The notes under the pieces were generated by a model, which was given only the letters and a program-made list of their open reading frames with translations, was not told the DNA's origin and made no database searches. DNA of 64,000 nucleotides from Stercorarius parasiticus (taxonomy: Eukaryota; Chordata; Aves; Charadriiformes; Stercorariidae): assembly GCA_013396915.1 (NCBI GenBank), contig VWZL01002849.1, forward strand, positions 381,389 to 445,388, written 5' to 3'. The position numbers were made by a program, and so were the translations under genes. Below are positions 13,801-26,900 of the stretch, one piece after another; within the stretch, counting starts at the first letter, position 1; each line of letters opens with the position of its first letter.

Positions 13801-16800
13801 TCCTTGTTTGTGGCTGAGGAGTCTTTCTGACCCCCATGCAGGCTAGTGTCTGAATCCCCGAGGCATATGATTTGATTTTCTTTACCATCTTCCCTACACA
13901 GAGCTATGTGTTAACATTGTAAAATTAAAATGGAGTTTAATGTTCCGCTACTGGTGTGTAAGCATAAAAGGGAGGCGTGAAGTGAAAGCAGAATGAGTTT
14001 ATACATCATACTGAGAAGGATTATACATCCTTAATCACCTTGAAGAGCACTTCACTGAAAAAACATGAAATTCAAATTTGATACAGAGTAGAGCCATAAT
14101 TTGCTCTATAAGAGTACAAGAATGTTCTTTGTACAGCACCACAAACATCTTTTTATATACATTGGGTTAAAGCAAGTCTATTTTGGTTCTCTATTGTTAG
14201 GAAAGGCAGTTTTTCCAGAAACTCTAACGAAACTACACAGTATTTTGCTCTAATGTTTTTTCCCGAGCCACTGTGCAGAAAGAATCTGGGATGCTGCGTT
14301 CTGTAAAATCTGCAGAAAGAAATTCTATTAACTTTGTCAGATTGAACCTTGCTGTTGACATAACTAAGTTTCTACCCTATTCAGCTTGACTTTAATAGCA
14401 GGTCAATTTCATTAGCAGAAATAGGAAGGGGAATAATAAATAGCTGACGCTATCTCCACTGGGACACACCAGTTACATCACACCTTGCAGAGACAACCTT
14501 TCTGAATCCACCTAAGGAACAAAGATAAGACATTAGTATCTGGCATCTACCCCAGTACATTATTTGGGCCTGTGTAATCCACCCAAATTTCATCACTTGT
14601 TTTCAAATTTAGAATGTCAAATGCAGTTAAAGAAATTTTAGGTTGTTAAATTTGCTGACATATGTTACGAGCTGTATTAATAAAAGTAAAAAAAAAATGC
14701 CAGAAACAAGATGGTGAAGAGTGGAAGAATTATGATATGGGAGATAAAATTATAAAAAAAGGTAAAAGCAGAAATGTTCCATTTTGAGTTCTATGAAATT
14801 ATCAAGCCTTCAGTATTTTTTAAAAATTTAAAAACCCAGTAAATGTTACCTCAGTGACTACCAAACTAAGCTAGCTCAAATACAACCAAAATGAAAACAT
14901 ATGACATCAGCTCTCTGTAATGACAAGGTTATTGATTTTTTTAAAAAAAGCAAGAGATACCAAAGGGAAATTTTTAAAAAAATACCTAGTCAGATCCTCT
15001 CATTTAAGAAAGCAACTGGAGTGAAATGCTTGCACTAGACAAAAATAATGGCACAAGAAGAATCAGAGTTGAGATTACAACATTCAGAACTCACATCCAG
15101 AGGGAATCCATGATGTTAATTTTTCTACCCAGTATGCTTGAAACTTGTAGTTCCCTACAGTTTCAGCTTCTCACAGTACTTGCCTGAACTGTTTTTTTAG
15201 ATCGAGTACACTATGAAGCTGCTTGTATTTCTGTTTCAACTGCACTGTCTCACATTCTTAAAAACAAAAGATATTAAGTTTACCAGATGGAGACGGATTA
15301 AATGCTGGATTTCTGTCAGTGAACGAGTCTACAGGTCTGGGAACTATGGACTGCAACATATTGGAAGGGGTCTTAAGTAGATTTTGCCATTCAGCAATAC
15401 AACGATTATTCCAATATGAGAGAGATTTTCCTGTCTTCACTCCTGATCTCTAGTTCTAAACGAAACTAGTAAATTTTTCTGCTTGCTCTTATATTTCTAA
15501 TCCCGATTCTTATCACATCCTGTTTTCTTCAACACTAGTAGCAGAGGAGACTTCAGCACAGACGTCCTTTTATGAAATAAAATTACAGTGCAAACTCCAG
15601 AACAGAAGTGAGTCTAACCTCTGGCCATAAGAAGTTACAACATATAATAAACTATCCTTTTCCCAGGTACAAGCATTCATCGGTGATGTGAGAACATGAA
15701 AGAATATATCTAACTGTAGAGAAAGAAAATCTTGCATCATGCAAACACTCTATAATTACACAGCAACACTGAACAAACCTAATCAAGATCAGGAAAGTAA
15801 AGCTCAGTGGGAGCAAAATAGGTCTGGAATATGATGGGAAACAAGAAAAGCTCCTACGAGAATACTGGCAATAATGCAAGATCAAGGAAAACCTGTTTGC
15901 TGCTAATCAAGGTAGGATACCTAGTGATGAAGGAAGAATACAAACAGGCTTTAGTACTGAATTTCCTCTTGCCCTAGCCTTTACAGGTGAGGTCTCCTCT
16001 CAGTACTCCTGTTATCATACTTAACATCAGTCTCAGAGTCTGGGGGGTGAAGTATTACCCACAAGAGAGAAATCAAGGTGGAGAGTAGGACAATCACTTG
16101 ATCAGACCGCAAATACCAAGTCCATAGGACTGCAAGGGACTTGAGCATTGAGAAACAACAGCGCTTTGAGGCTGTTGTCATCTTTGAATGATTGTACCTT
16201 TCTGGCACTACTACTATTGCTGCTACAAAAGGTAGTTTGTTTTCAAAGGCGGAGGGAAAAAGAATGAGCACTAAAAGTCAAGTCCAAAGATTTCCTGTGT
16301 GAGTCCAGACCAAGTATCTAGTATCTCTTGATTGTGTTTTCCACTACCTACTGGTAGCACACCACCACTATTCTTGATTATCAGAAAGCACTGAGATAAT
16401 ACCAAAAAAAAGCATTGCATAACTCAGTGCTCACCAGCAACAAAGGGTAGCCTTTGTTCTGTAAAACAACTCTAATATAATCACAAATCGTTTCCTCAGC
16501 ATTCCATCATTTTCAGGGCATTGAAAGAGCAGCAGCACAGAAAGCTGTGGAACAAGAAAACAAGGTACGCACGTACATGATGTTAACAGAAAGCCAAAGC
16601 TTTCCTAACAAGTGGAATAAATCCCACAGGGAAACAAGAATATCTATTCCTTACAACTTAAATAGTAAATTTCCAGAAATTTTGGAAGTACGAGGGCCTG
16701 AGCAAATAGGCAGACTCCCAATGACTTACACATTCAAAATTTCTTCTATCTTTTAGACAAGCTCCCACATCTGAAGTTCTGACAAAAACTGGAACATCTA

Positions 16801-17324
16801 CAGTACTGACTTGCTTACTGAAACTAGAGTTCATTTACTTCTTTTCAGATGAGGAATGTAATATACATAATTTAGTTAATACACAAAGTACTGCATTAGA
16901 GATGGAACTGTGCTGCACATTAAGGTACTTCAGAGCTGCAGCAGCGGTGCGGGGGGGATGTTACAGTGCTCTTAAGTGAGATGGGGTGGCGAGGAGGAGA
17001 ACAAAATGCCAAAAATAGAAAACATCAATACTGTAAAATTATAAGCAAACAGAAAAGGCTCAGAAATAATATGCAAATAAAGACTTCTTGTTTTAATGTG
17101 GACACAGGGGGAAAAGAAAAAAACCCTTTTAGAGAAAAAATGAACTTGACACCCATCCATATATTAAGCATTTTACCACACAGTGTTAAAGATCACATTA
17201 ATGTGATATATACATACTCAATTACTATAAAGATCAGATTCTTGAATACTGCATTGTCACCATAAAGTGTCATTACATTGGCTAGTTATTTCTACAAATA
17301 TTGAAACATTTCAATGTACATTTC
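10801..17324. other. Unique AT-rich DNA with weak exon-like segments
   Basis: No repeat family or complete gene is evident. A TA run lies near 11,252. Two minus-strand segments, 15,619-15,713 and 15,284-15,430, have splice-like borders and open frames, but their best phases do not match each other. They are described in the findings rather than called as exons. Confidence 0.55.
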
Positions 17325-18221
17325 AAGTACAGACTGGACGGATGGGCTACAAAGCAGAGGAAAGCCTTGATGGACAAACAAACAGTGACTCAGTCAATCC
17401 GGAAATCAGGTTTTCCTGAGGGTCAATAATTTAATTCCTATATCAGTGATCTGGCCCAAGGGATGATATATGCCCCCATTAGGTTTGAAGATGATATTAA
17501 ATTAGGGGAGCTGTTGGTAGACTGCAGGGGAGAGCTGCTTTTCAGAAGGATGTGGATACACTGGGAAAATGGACCAAGAGAAATCTTTCTAGTGATGAAA
17601 GGTAACTGCACACCAGGCTCCATTTGCCATACTATAGTCATCAGGGCATGGGAAGTGGTACTTTTCATTTATTTAGCCTTTTAGGAATGAATGCCCCTTT
17701 CCCTCCTTTCCAAAGATACATCAGCTAATAGCAGAGAGTTCAGAAGGCATATCAAGGTGACTGGGGGCTGGAGTACCTGACACAAAGACAGGCTAAGGCA
17801 AGTTGGTTTGTTTAGCTTCAGACACAGAAGCTAAAGGGGAAAATCAGCTGCAGACTTCTACCTAATGAGTGTGGGGTTGGGTGTGCAGAAGAGGATTACA
17901 GAGAAGACAGTGATTAGCTCTTCTAAAAGAGCACAGCAAAAGAGAAAAAAAAAAAAGATAACCATGATAAATTGCAGCAACAGAAAGTCCAATTACATAC
18001 AAGGAGAAAAAACACAAAACAGCTCCACTGAAGAAGTGGTCAAACACTTGGTCACGTGTCCAGAGATATCGTGGAATTCTCATTCTTGGTGATACTCAAA
18101 AATCTAACTGAATGGTGCCAATATTTAAGTTGGATCCAAGTTCACATTTGATCCTGCTTAGAGGGAGAGGCTGGATCACCAAATGTCCCTTCAAACCTAA
18201 TTTATTCTTGGATCCTATGAT
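17325..18221 (+). mobile_element. Old CR1 LINE relic, 5'-truncated, with 3' end
   Basis: This is a decayed CR1-type non-LTR retrotransposon holding the last part of the reverse transcriptase and the 3' UTR. Read in pieces it shows YKAEESLDGQTNSDSV, then RFEDDIKLGELL, whose F-x-DD box at 17,484-17,495 corresponds to the catalytic FADD of CR1. EGRAALQ-like text follows. The 3' end carries the usual CR1 wording (CCCTTCAAACCTAATTTATT) and a terminal octamer-like CCTATGATT near 18,213-18,221. Stop codons and frameshifts are frequent, so it is dead. The 40.9-42.7 kb relic shares the YKAEE...SDSV signature and belongs to the same or a sister subfamily. The exact left border is uncertain by some tens of bases. 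Confidence 0.75.
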
Positions 18222-21200
18222 TACATTGTACCTTGCATAGTTTATCAGTGCATTGTTCAAAGTACCAGTATCAGACTGCAGAACTCTTCCTAAGATGTAT
18301 CTGTTAGTTCTACTTTTATTCCAGCCTCAATCTGTATAGATCAGGGGTATTTTTGACTAGTTCCTGACTTAAATTCCATTCCATCACAAACACATCTTGA
18401 AAAGAATTAAGTTATTTAAAAAAATAATTTTATTCATTTTGGATCAGGAGGAACAAACTGAAATAAAATCACAAGCTAAATGTTACAGAGAATATTAAAA
18501 GTCATATGAATTATGAACGTGTGCAAAGCAAATATGAAAACCTTTAGACCAGCTGTTAACTAACATTTGAAAGCCAAATGAAGTCAGTTTAGAAAATAAT
18601 GCACCAGATGGAGGAAATATGTATACCCAGGGAATAACTGTTTCTTTATCTGCCGTTCTTAGTTACTTTCAGACATGCACATATCATCACTGAAGAAAAC
18701 GGCTTTACTCTATGTAAAAGCTTGAAACAACGTACTATTCTTTGTGTCCTGGTAATTTTTTTTCCTTCATTGTAGGAAGGAGAAAAGTAATGATAGAAGA
18801 AAACACTAGAAGCATCTTTATTTAGAATATGAAGTGTCTGCTTATGACCAATTATTATATATATTACATAATCATATATTTATATAGGGGCCCTTATAAA
18901 TGAAACTAAGTTTATATATATATAGCTTCTGTTCAACATTAATCATTTCCTACATTGGGATATTTTGGATGTGCAGAACTATACAGAAGTTGATTTAATT
19001 GGCAAGTCTTTAGGATATGTTAGGCAGCTTTGCTAGTACATGCTTAAATACAAAATGCATATGCTGAAAATGGTGCTGTCAAACAACATATTTAACTGGA
19101 ACCTGATAGAGACAGTTGTACCAATAAGAAATGTGCTAATACACTGAAGGAAATAAAAATGTTCCAAATTAGTTTGTTAATACCATAAACAGGCGGATAT
19201 TTTGGTTTTAGGTTTCTCAGAATGCCTAGGAAATTGACAAAGGCGTACTACCTGACACACAGAAATTAATTTTCTACATATGAAAGCTATGCATGGTCCT
19301 CAGTTGCTGCAAATCGATCTAGCTTGTGAAGTGATTTTCAGCCCCTTAGGATACTGGCTGATTTTTGCATGCATTAAGTGCTTTAGACCAAAGTTTTTCA
19401 GCACTAAGTTTAGCAAATGCTGGCATATAGTAATAAATGTTACTCATGTGCATACATTGTTTAATCCTAGGTAAACTTCAAGACCCAGTCAAATTATTCG
19501 TTATTTGGCTTCTGTTGCTGTAAGGCAAAAAATGTTTTCAGAGATACAAACTTCATGATAAAAACTACAGAAAACAGTGTGATGCAGACATCAAATACTA
19601 ATGTACTTTCTTTCAGCATTTTGTTAAACTAAGAATGAATTCCTTTGTTGTCAGTAGAGATTTTAATGTTGCAGTGAGATGAAATCAGTACCCAATGTAT
19701 AGAGATAAAAAAAGGATGTTTTTCCTTTTTTGTGTTATGACTGTAATGACTTTGCATAATCACTGCAGCAAGTTGTGAAAGAGGCAGAAAATGAATAAAA
19801 CCTGCCGACTGCACAGAGGATAAAATCATCGCTGTGAATTTTCAACTGTGCCGCACTTTGCTGTTTAATGCACGCTACACAGATGATGTTCAGTTCAGAT
19901 GCAGGCCGAAAATAAAGGCCTTCCAAGACCAGATGTCTTAACACTGAGGAAAAGATAAAAGATGAATTTTAAAGTGTTAATATTTTATTTCTAAAATATT
20001 TTTATTTTAATTTCTCACCCCCTAAGGGACTTTCCTTTCCTTTTTTCTTTAAAGCAACCAGATGGTTGAAACTTGTGTAACAGCAGCTATTTGCACATTT
20101 CAGTTCTCAGTCTCTACCATTTTTGGTAGAAAACTCTGTATTGCTACTTAAGAATAAAACAGTCAGTTACTCATACAAAAATGCTATTACTTAAAGAAAG
20201 GTAGCCAAGAACCAGATAATTTAATCCATTTCTCCTCTCCTCAGAGAGTGGAGTGCAAATCCTTGTTTAAGGAATAATGAAGGAAGATTTGCTTGCCCAA
20301 GCTACCTGTAACACACAGTTCAACAAAAGTTAATACAGCAATAACAGGAAGCTGTAAGAAGCAGAGTTTTCTGAACTACTCTAAAATCCACAGCAACTCT
20401 GTCAGTAGTGCCAAAGTCACATACAACTAGCATAATAATCAGATCAGTGTGAGACCCTCTCTGTAGCCGTAACTGCAGTGCATAGGGAGCTAAATGATTT
20501 ACACCATCTTTAAAAAACATGTAAGCAGACAGCAACTTCAACTGAGCCCTGCTTCGTTCCTAGATTCAGAACTGCCTGTGATTCGGAAACAAGAAATCCT
20601 GTTAGGAATTGTCTGTGCTGTATTTGTTCCTTACTTCAGCCAATAGGTAAAGTCTAACTTCACTGTTTCCTCACTAGTCAGGAAGATAGACTTTAGAGGA
20701 GCCTAGGCTTTATCTTGGTCTGACAATTTTGAAGAAAAATACGTACCAATTGTGCAACAACTATACAAAGTTAGCCTTAGGAAGGAAGAAAGGGGAAAAA
20801 AATAATGTAGCTATGACCACATCACATTTTGGACATGAGCTCTGTCCCCCTAGAACCTTTCTCTATGTTAAATTTGCTTCACAGTCACGCAGCTAGAGGT
20901 CAAATCTATCCTCAGCTATGCAAGCTTCCAGGCACTACAGAGAGGAAAACTTGGGTTTGTGCTATCCTTTTACATGAAAACAAGTGCTCGCTTATTGCAG
21001 TGTGCATGACTGATGTGCATCCCGAACCACACGATGCTTGTTTTAATATCACTCAGCAAATATGAGACGACGAGCCAGCAATGCTCTTTCTTGAACAGCC
21101 TGATGCTATGTTTTGCAGAGTAGTATGGAAGTTGCAATCAGACAGACAGGGGCATCTGGCCTGCTACAACACGGGGAGATAGTTTAAAGTTCACTCTACT

Positions 21201-21789
21201 GCTTTATTTCCCATCCCAGGCTGCAGAATGAGTATAAATCAAGCCTGTACTACCAGCTGCTATGAAGTCCTTTGTGAGCTCTAAGCTCTCTCTGCACTGG
21301 GGAAGAGAACTGGAAGAAGGGAGAAGGTGGATGTATATAGAAACAAACAGTATTCCATACACACGCTTGTTAAAAATAGGCTTTTGTCCTGTTCATTCTC
21401 TCAGGATTTAGCAGTGTCCCTACGAAAAGTTTCTGGCCCCCTGTGCCCCCTGCCTGTCTTCCTCTGATGAAGCAATGCCCAGAAGTCTCACTACAGACTT
21501 TCATCACAACAAGGACCAATGCTTGTGAAAATCTAATGATAAAGCAGTACAAAAGTAAGCCTCAAGGGGTCTGTGATACTGCTATTAGACACATCAGAGG
21601 GTATGGGCCTAAGAAGTCACTGTAATGTTAACTGTGCCCCATTGAAAGACCACCTTCCTTCTAGCAAGGTAGTTTAAAAAAAAAAAAACAAACACCAAAA
21701 AATAAACCAAACAACAAACCACCCCCTCAAACTCTTCACATTCCACCTATTCCAAAGCAAAAAAGACTAAACAATAAAGAACATAATGC
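18222..21789. other. Unique AT-rich DNA with a candidate regulatory block
   Basis: AT-rich simple sequence lies at about 18,857-18,924, and an A/C-rich tract (21,674-21,725) precedes the next CR1 piece. A CpG-retaining block at 19,740-19,940 is listed separately. Open frames such as 20,320-20,541 on the minus strand have no recognisable domain. Confidence 0.55.
19740..19940. other. Candidate conserved non-coding element
   Basis: The block holds an octamer-like TTTGCATAATCA and a GCTGTTTAATGCACGC homeobox-like word. It has an unusual number of intact CpGs (CCGAC, ATCGC, GCCGC, CACGC, GCCGAAA) for neutral avian DNA. It matches no repeat I know and carries no credible reading frame. Retained CpGs in AT-rich surroundings suggest constraint, but only a multi-species alignment can show it. 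Confidence 0.25.
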
Positions 21790-22050
21790 TATAGAATTAA
21801 TGGATCACAGATTCAGGCTGGAGGCCCCCAGGAGGTCTCTAGTCCAACCTCCCACCCAAAGCAGGGTCAGCTCTGAGGTCAGACCGAATTGCTCAGGGCT
21901 TTACCCAGCCTGATCTTGTTAACCTTAAAGCATGGAGACTGAACAGCCTCTCCCCACTCCTTGACTTTGCTCAGGGTAAAAATGTCTTTATAGAGAATCT
22001 GAACCTCTTGTAACAACTTGTGCCCATTGTATTTCTCCTCTGTCACGCAT
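21790..22050 (-). mobile_element. CR1 LINE 3'-end fragment
   Basis: This is the reverse complement of a CR1 3' UTR. The plus strand reads GGATCACAGATTCAGGCTGG, then TCTAGTCCAACCTCCCACCC, then CAGCCTCTCC and finally TTGTGCCCATTG, in the order found in minus-strand CR1 tails. It is about 260 bp long, truncated on its 5' (right) side, and contains no reverse transcriptase. It lies about 740 bp left of the plus-strand CR1 at 22,785, in the opposite orientation, so the two are separate insertions. Confidence 0.8.
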
Positions 22051-22784
22051 CACTGCAAAAAGCCTGGCTTCTGAAATATTTTACATTAAATTCATATACA
22101 AAATCAGTCACTGTATAAAATATAATAAAGTCTTTGAAATGTTCAGCTTGTGAAGGGACAGTAAAGAAGTATCCCACCTTCTCTGCCCAGTAAATTTTAA
22201 GAGAGGCTACCACTGGGTTTTGTAGTGTCCCTGGCCCAACAAGCATACTTTGAAAACATCAGCTAGAGCCCTTCAGCAAAAGTGACAGAGAAGTGCCAAA
22301 TTTCTAAAGATAAACTTACCTGGCTTAAATATTCAATTTCTCTGAAATTAAAGCATTTACAAGCACTTGGAACTGCTGCAGTTCCAAAGTATAGGAGGCT
22401 TTGAAGCTACGTGACAACGCACGGGTTCTCAAGAGTATGCTTTTTGGTTTAAACACTGAGTTCCATTCCAAGAGAAACAAAAAACAACATTAACAAACCC
22501 TACATGTATTTGCTACAGTTGTTTGTTAGAACTGCTTCTTTACATACCTCCCTTTCTCAGCATAGCCCTTTAGGCACTTCATAAATATAATTTACACAGT
22601 ACATAAAAAGGCACAGGGCTTTTTTTCTTTTTCAATAGTGCAGACAGACAGAACACCTATTCACAACTTTTCACAGAAAATCTTCAGCAGAGCAATAAAC
22701 TGAATCCACATGCCTCACTTTCTCAGGCAGACTCAAGTACAAAAGGTTTTTTTCTCCCTCCACGCCACTCTACCACTCAGCAGC
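22051..22784. other. Unique spacer between two CR1 copies
   Basis: No gene or repeat was recognised. The minus strand has a near-perfect splice donor, AAGCCAG/GTAAGTTTA, with its GT at 22,318-22,319. A pyrimidine-rich acceptor lies 22 bases upstream of that donor (TTTAATTTCAG). The enclosed 22 nt could be a micro-exon but are too short to support. Confidence 0.5.
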
Positions 22785-23916
22785 CATAAAAGCCACAGAC
22801 ATTATTTACCTGGACTTATGCAAAGCAGTTGACACTGTCCCGCATGACATCCTGGTCTCTAAATTGGAAAAGCATGGATTTGATGGATGGACTACTTGGT
22901 GGATAAGGAACTGGCTAGATGGCCACATGGTCTGTTGCAGTCAACAGCTCGATGTCCAAGTGCAAATCAGTGACGAGTGGCATTCCTCAGGGGTCAGTAC
23001 TGGGACCAGTGCTGTTTAACATCTTTGTCAGTGACACGGACAGTAGGATTGAGTGCACCCTCAGCAAGTTTGCCAACGACACCAAGCTTTGTGGCACAGC
23101 TGACACACTGGACGGAAGGGATGCCATGCAGAGGGACCTTGACAGGCTCGAGAGGTGGGCCTGTGCAAACATCATGAAGTTCAACCAGGCCAAGTGCAAG
23201 GTCCTGCACCTGGGTCACAGCAATCGCAAACACAAATACAGGTTGGGCAGAGAATGGCTTGAGAGCAGACCTGAGGAAAAGTATTTGGGGGTGTTGGTGC
23301 ATGAGAAGCTCAACATGAGTTGGCAATGTGCACTTGCAGCCCAGAAAGCCAACCATATCTTAGGCTGTGTCAAAAGAAGCGTGGCCAGCAGGTCGAGGGA
23401 GGTGATTCTGCCCTTCTGCTCTGCTCTCATGAGACCCCACCTGGAGTACTGTGTCCAACATGGACCTGTTGGAACAGGTCCAGAGGAGAAGATGATCACC
23501 TATGCTATGAGGACAGGCTGAGAGAGATGGGGTTGTTCAGCCTGGAGAAGATAAGGCTCCGGGGAAACCTTATAACAGCCTTTTCAGTACTTCAAGGGGG
23601 CCTACAGGAAAGATGGGGAGGGACTCTTTATCAGGGAATGCAGTGATAGGACGAGGGGTAACAGTTTTAAATGAAAAGAGGGGAGATTTAGATTAGATAT
23701 TAGGAAGAAATTCTTTACAATGAGGGTGGTGAGGCACTGGAACAGGTTGCCCAGAGAAGCTGTGGATGCCCCATCCCTGGAAGTGTTCAAGGCCAGGCTG
23801 GATGGGGCTTTGAGCAGCCTGGTCTAGTGGGAGGCGTCCCTGCCTCTGGCAGGGGCGTTGTAACTAGGTGATCTTTAAGGTCCCTTCCAACCCAAACCAT
23901 TCTATATTTCTATGAT
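22785..23916 (+). mobile_element. CR1 LINE, 5'-truncated, reverse transcriptase remnant
   Basis: This CR1 non-LTR retrotransposon covers the second half of ORF2 and the 3' UTR. The longest open frame (22,919-23,521, 200 codons) includes [20 protein letters not shown], then LSKFANDTKLCG, EKYLGVLVHEKLNMS, ANHILGCVKRSVASRSREV and [11 protein letters not shown], the usual CR1 order. The catalytic FADD box reads FAND (23,069-23,080), so the second metal-binding aspartate pair is broken. The frame before 22,919 is shifted ([17 protein letters not shown] is readable there), and small deletions near 23,460-23,500 remove residues after LEYCVQ. The 3' end has CCCTTCCAACCCAAACCATT and octamer-like ATTTCTATGAT. 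It is a dead 5'-truncated copy, better preserved than those at 17.3, 40.9 and 58.4 kb and closest to the younger avian CR1 groups. Confidence 0.93.
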
Positions 23917-26900
23917 CTCTAGGGGATCTGAGATTAAGTGTTGACACAGGGTTAGGAAAATGTGCTCTACTGTCAAACCCATAGGGAGACCAGAGGCCAT
24001 GCTCCCCAACAAATGATGGGTTACAATGCAATACGGACTCCAATTACCTTCCCTAGGTAACAGAAATTTCTGATGAAGAAACAAATTGAATGTTAAGAAT
24101 GAAACATTCACAAATGAAGTTTAAAGCAAGTTCATCTGATAACTCCAGGATATGCAAGTCAAGTGTTTTGGGTTTTTTTTATCGTTGTTTGTCTGGGGTT
24201 TCTGCAAGATTTTTGCAGTTGGACAGGCAATTCAAACTTGTCAACTAGACAACAGCATTAAAAAAATTAAATCAACAGCTGCATACCAAAATCTCATTCT
24301 GTGCTAAGTCTTTCTGCTGATATAAACAAATTAATATGGACATATTACAGAGGTTTGTTTTTGTTTTAATTTTAAGGAGTTTTGCATATGGAGTTTTACT
24401 GCTGTTGTTCCTTAATTTTAATAGAACAAAAATGTTTTAACAAGCCATTGAAATAAAAATGGACAATTGATAAGACAGAGATACCTAAATTCAGTCATTA
24501 TTGACACCGTGTTTTGCTTTCAAAGTTTTTCCCCACTTTCACATGAAACCCCTTGAAGTTAGCCAGATAGCACACCACGTCTTCTCAGCCTTTCACCCTC
24601 ACAAAGAGATTATAATTCACTGGACTCTTTTTCATAGAGTTACATAGTTGAGATTTGCATGCTTAGCAGATGAATTGGGAAGGCAAAATGCTTTTCTCAA
24701 CATAACCTAAATATCTTCCACCACAGACAGGAAGATGGCATGAGCTGGTACATTACTACAGTTCTACCCTTATCAATACCTCTTACAGAGACATCATAGA
24801 CCACATGCTACTGCCCCTGGTAGACTCTGAACATATTCACACAAGCACCCTGTATCAGGGGAAGAGAGAATAAAAGCAGTCTCAGCAACAGTGAAAACTG
24901 AAGTTATGACAATCATGGAAAAAACATCAAACACTTATTCAATTCACAGAACTCTGCTTCTTTGGTACTATCCTACGTGCCTTTCAGATACACAAGGTAA
25001 TTCTGTGAGGAAGCCTGTCAGGCTGTGAAGAGAAGTACATATGCAGTCTCCTATTACTTACCCATTTTTTATAATTTGGTCTGGATTCTTTTTCTCACAC
25101 CCCCAGTAGAAAGAAAAAATAAAACAAAAACAAAAACCAGATGCAGAGTTCTCAGTCTATCCAATAAACCACATAGCTTGCCCAAAGTTAAAGATGACAT
25201 CAATAAAGCATTCATCTGCTGTAAAACTATGCCAGCTCCAGATCATAAAGTGAATTTGAAAAAAAAAAATTAAAAAATAGTTATTTCATCCCAAATGTGG
25301 GCAGAAGGTGAAACTTTGACAGAAAAGAAACTGTTGACCTATCATTAATGTTAACGTTTCAGCATACCTAAGCATACCATTCCTGCACACCTAATTCCTG
25401 ATTACCCTAACTAAAACCAAACCATGAGACAAACTACCAGGATTTTCCACAGGTGAAAGTTCAGAAGGAACAGCCTGACTGCAAAGCAGTCAATAAAGAT
25501 CATACCTATAACATGGTACAGTCATATCCAATTATATTAAGACATTTTGTTAGGAAAAAAAGAGTTTACGTGTCCCCATTCAGATTCATCTGTATAAAAG
25601 GAGCTTCCAAACTTCTCAGGAGAATAGATTTAGAGATCAGGTAAAATAAGCTATCTGTTCTAGCATGTTAGTTATTCACTAACCTCTTAAATTTTTTTCC
25701 CCACTTAAAGCATCTATTTTTTCCCCTTACATTTATTTTTTCATTCAGCAGTCTCATAATCAATTGCACACATTTCACACCATTTCCACACTAATTTCCT
25801 ACATCATTTTTGTATCACATCTTTTATTCACTGTACCAAGTGATTAGATTAAGAGATTCTTCTCAACTAGTTTGATAAACACCCAGTCTTTTATGGACCC
25901 AGTTCCTTCCACTGTTGTTGTTCTCAGCTAATATCTGAGGGTCAACAAAATTCATTTCAGTAATGAAACATTTTTATGTGCCAGGAAGATGTTTTAAAGC
26001 TTCTGAGCTCTCCAAAAGCCCTGGGTTGCTTCATTCTAGAGAATAATATCAGCGTAATTCCAGAAAGCACACACTGCAGATCTGTAGACCAGAAGCAGCC
26101 TTTCAGTAGGCTTCAGATTTTCTTAAAATTGCTCGAAAACTATCTGTTAAAATAAAATAAGAAGCCCAACATATGCAGTAACTTTCTCAAAGAATTTAAC
26201 TTCCAATAAAATAGCTTTTCCTTGAACAAAAATCCTCCATTAAGTACCAGCTTTTAGCATCCATTAGCACAGAAAAGGATTAAAAAAACTTCATATAATG
26301 CTAATCTGAAAGTTTTTACTTGGCTATTTCAAGTAGTGTGGCACTTGCTTTCAGTATTACAGTTTAATTTTCTCCCTCCCTTAACAGCTTTGCTATGCAG
26401 AGGAGTTTTTCCATGGGAGGAGAAAGTTTTAGTCTAAATATATATACACATATATATACATACACAGGTATATATCTTTTTATACACAGATTTTTTTTTT
26501 TTGAAACAGCCATCTCTGCATGTTAATTGGACAATCTAGCGTAAGGATGAGTTACAGTTATTCACACTGGTGTATTTTACGGATACAGAGACAGTTTCTT
26601 GTCCCCGTATTCTCATTTTGTACCTCTTTACAAATAGCATACTTTAAACAGTCAAATAAGTGGAAGATTAAGTTGCATTATTAAAAGACAGGTAATTTCA
26701 GAGTTTATTGAAAGAACATTTCTAAAGAAGGATGCACATCCCCATAGGCAACAGCCGGTGATTGAAAAGGAACAGCTGGTGGTTGTCAATGGCTGTCGAC
26801 AACAACCACTGATGAGAAGAGGACTACAATTTTTGATAAAGAAAAACGCCATCACTGCTTCTGAACACTGAAATCACTACACTGGCAAGGGGGCTAAAAG

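Noticed and set aside
22919..23521. 200-codon open frame as a possible host gene
   Set aside because: The peptide is CR1 reverse transcriptase in the standard order with a broken catalytic box; it is part of the LINE.
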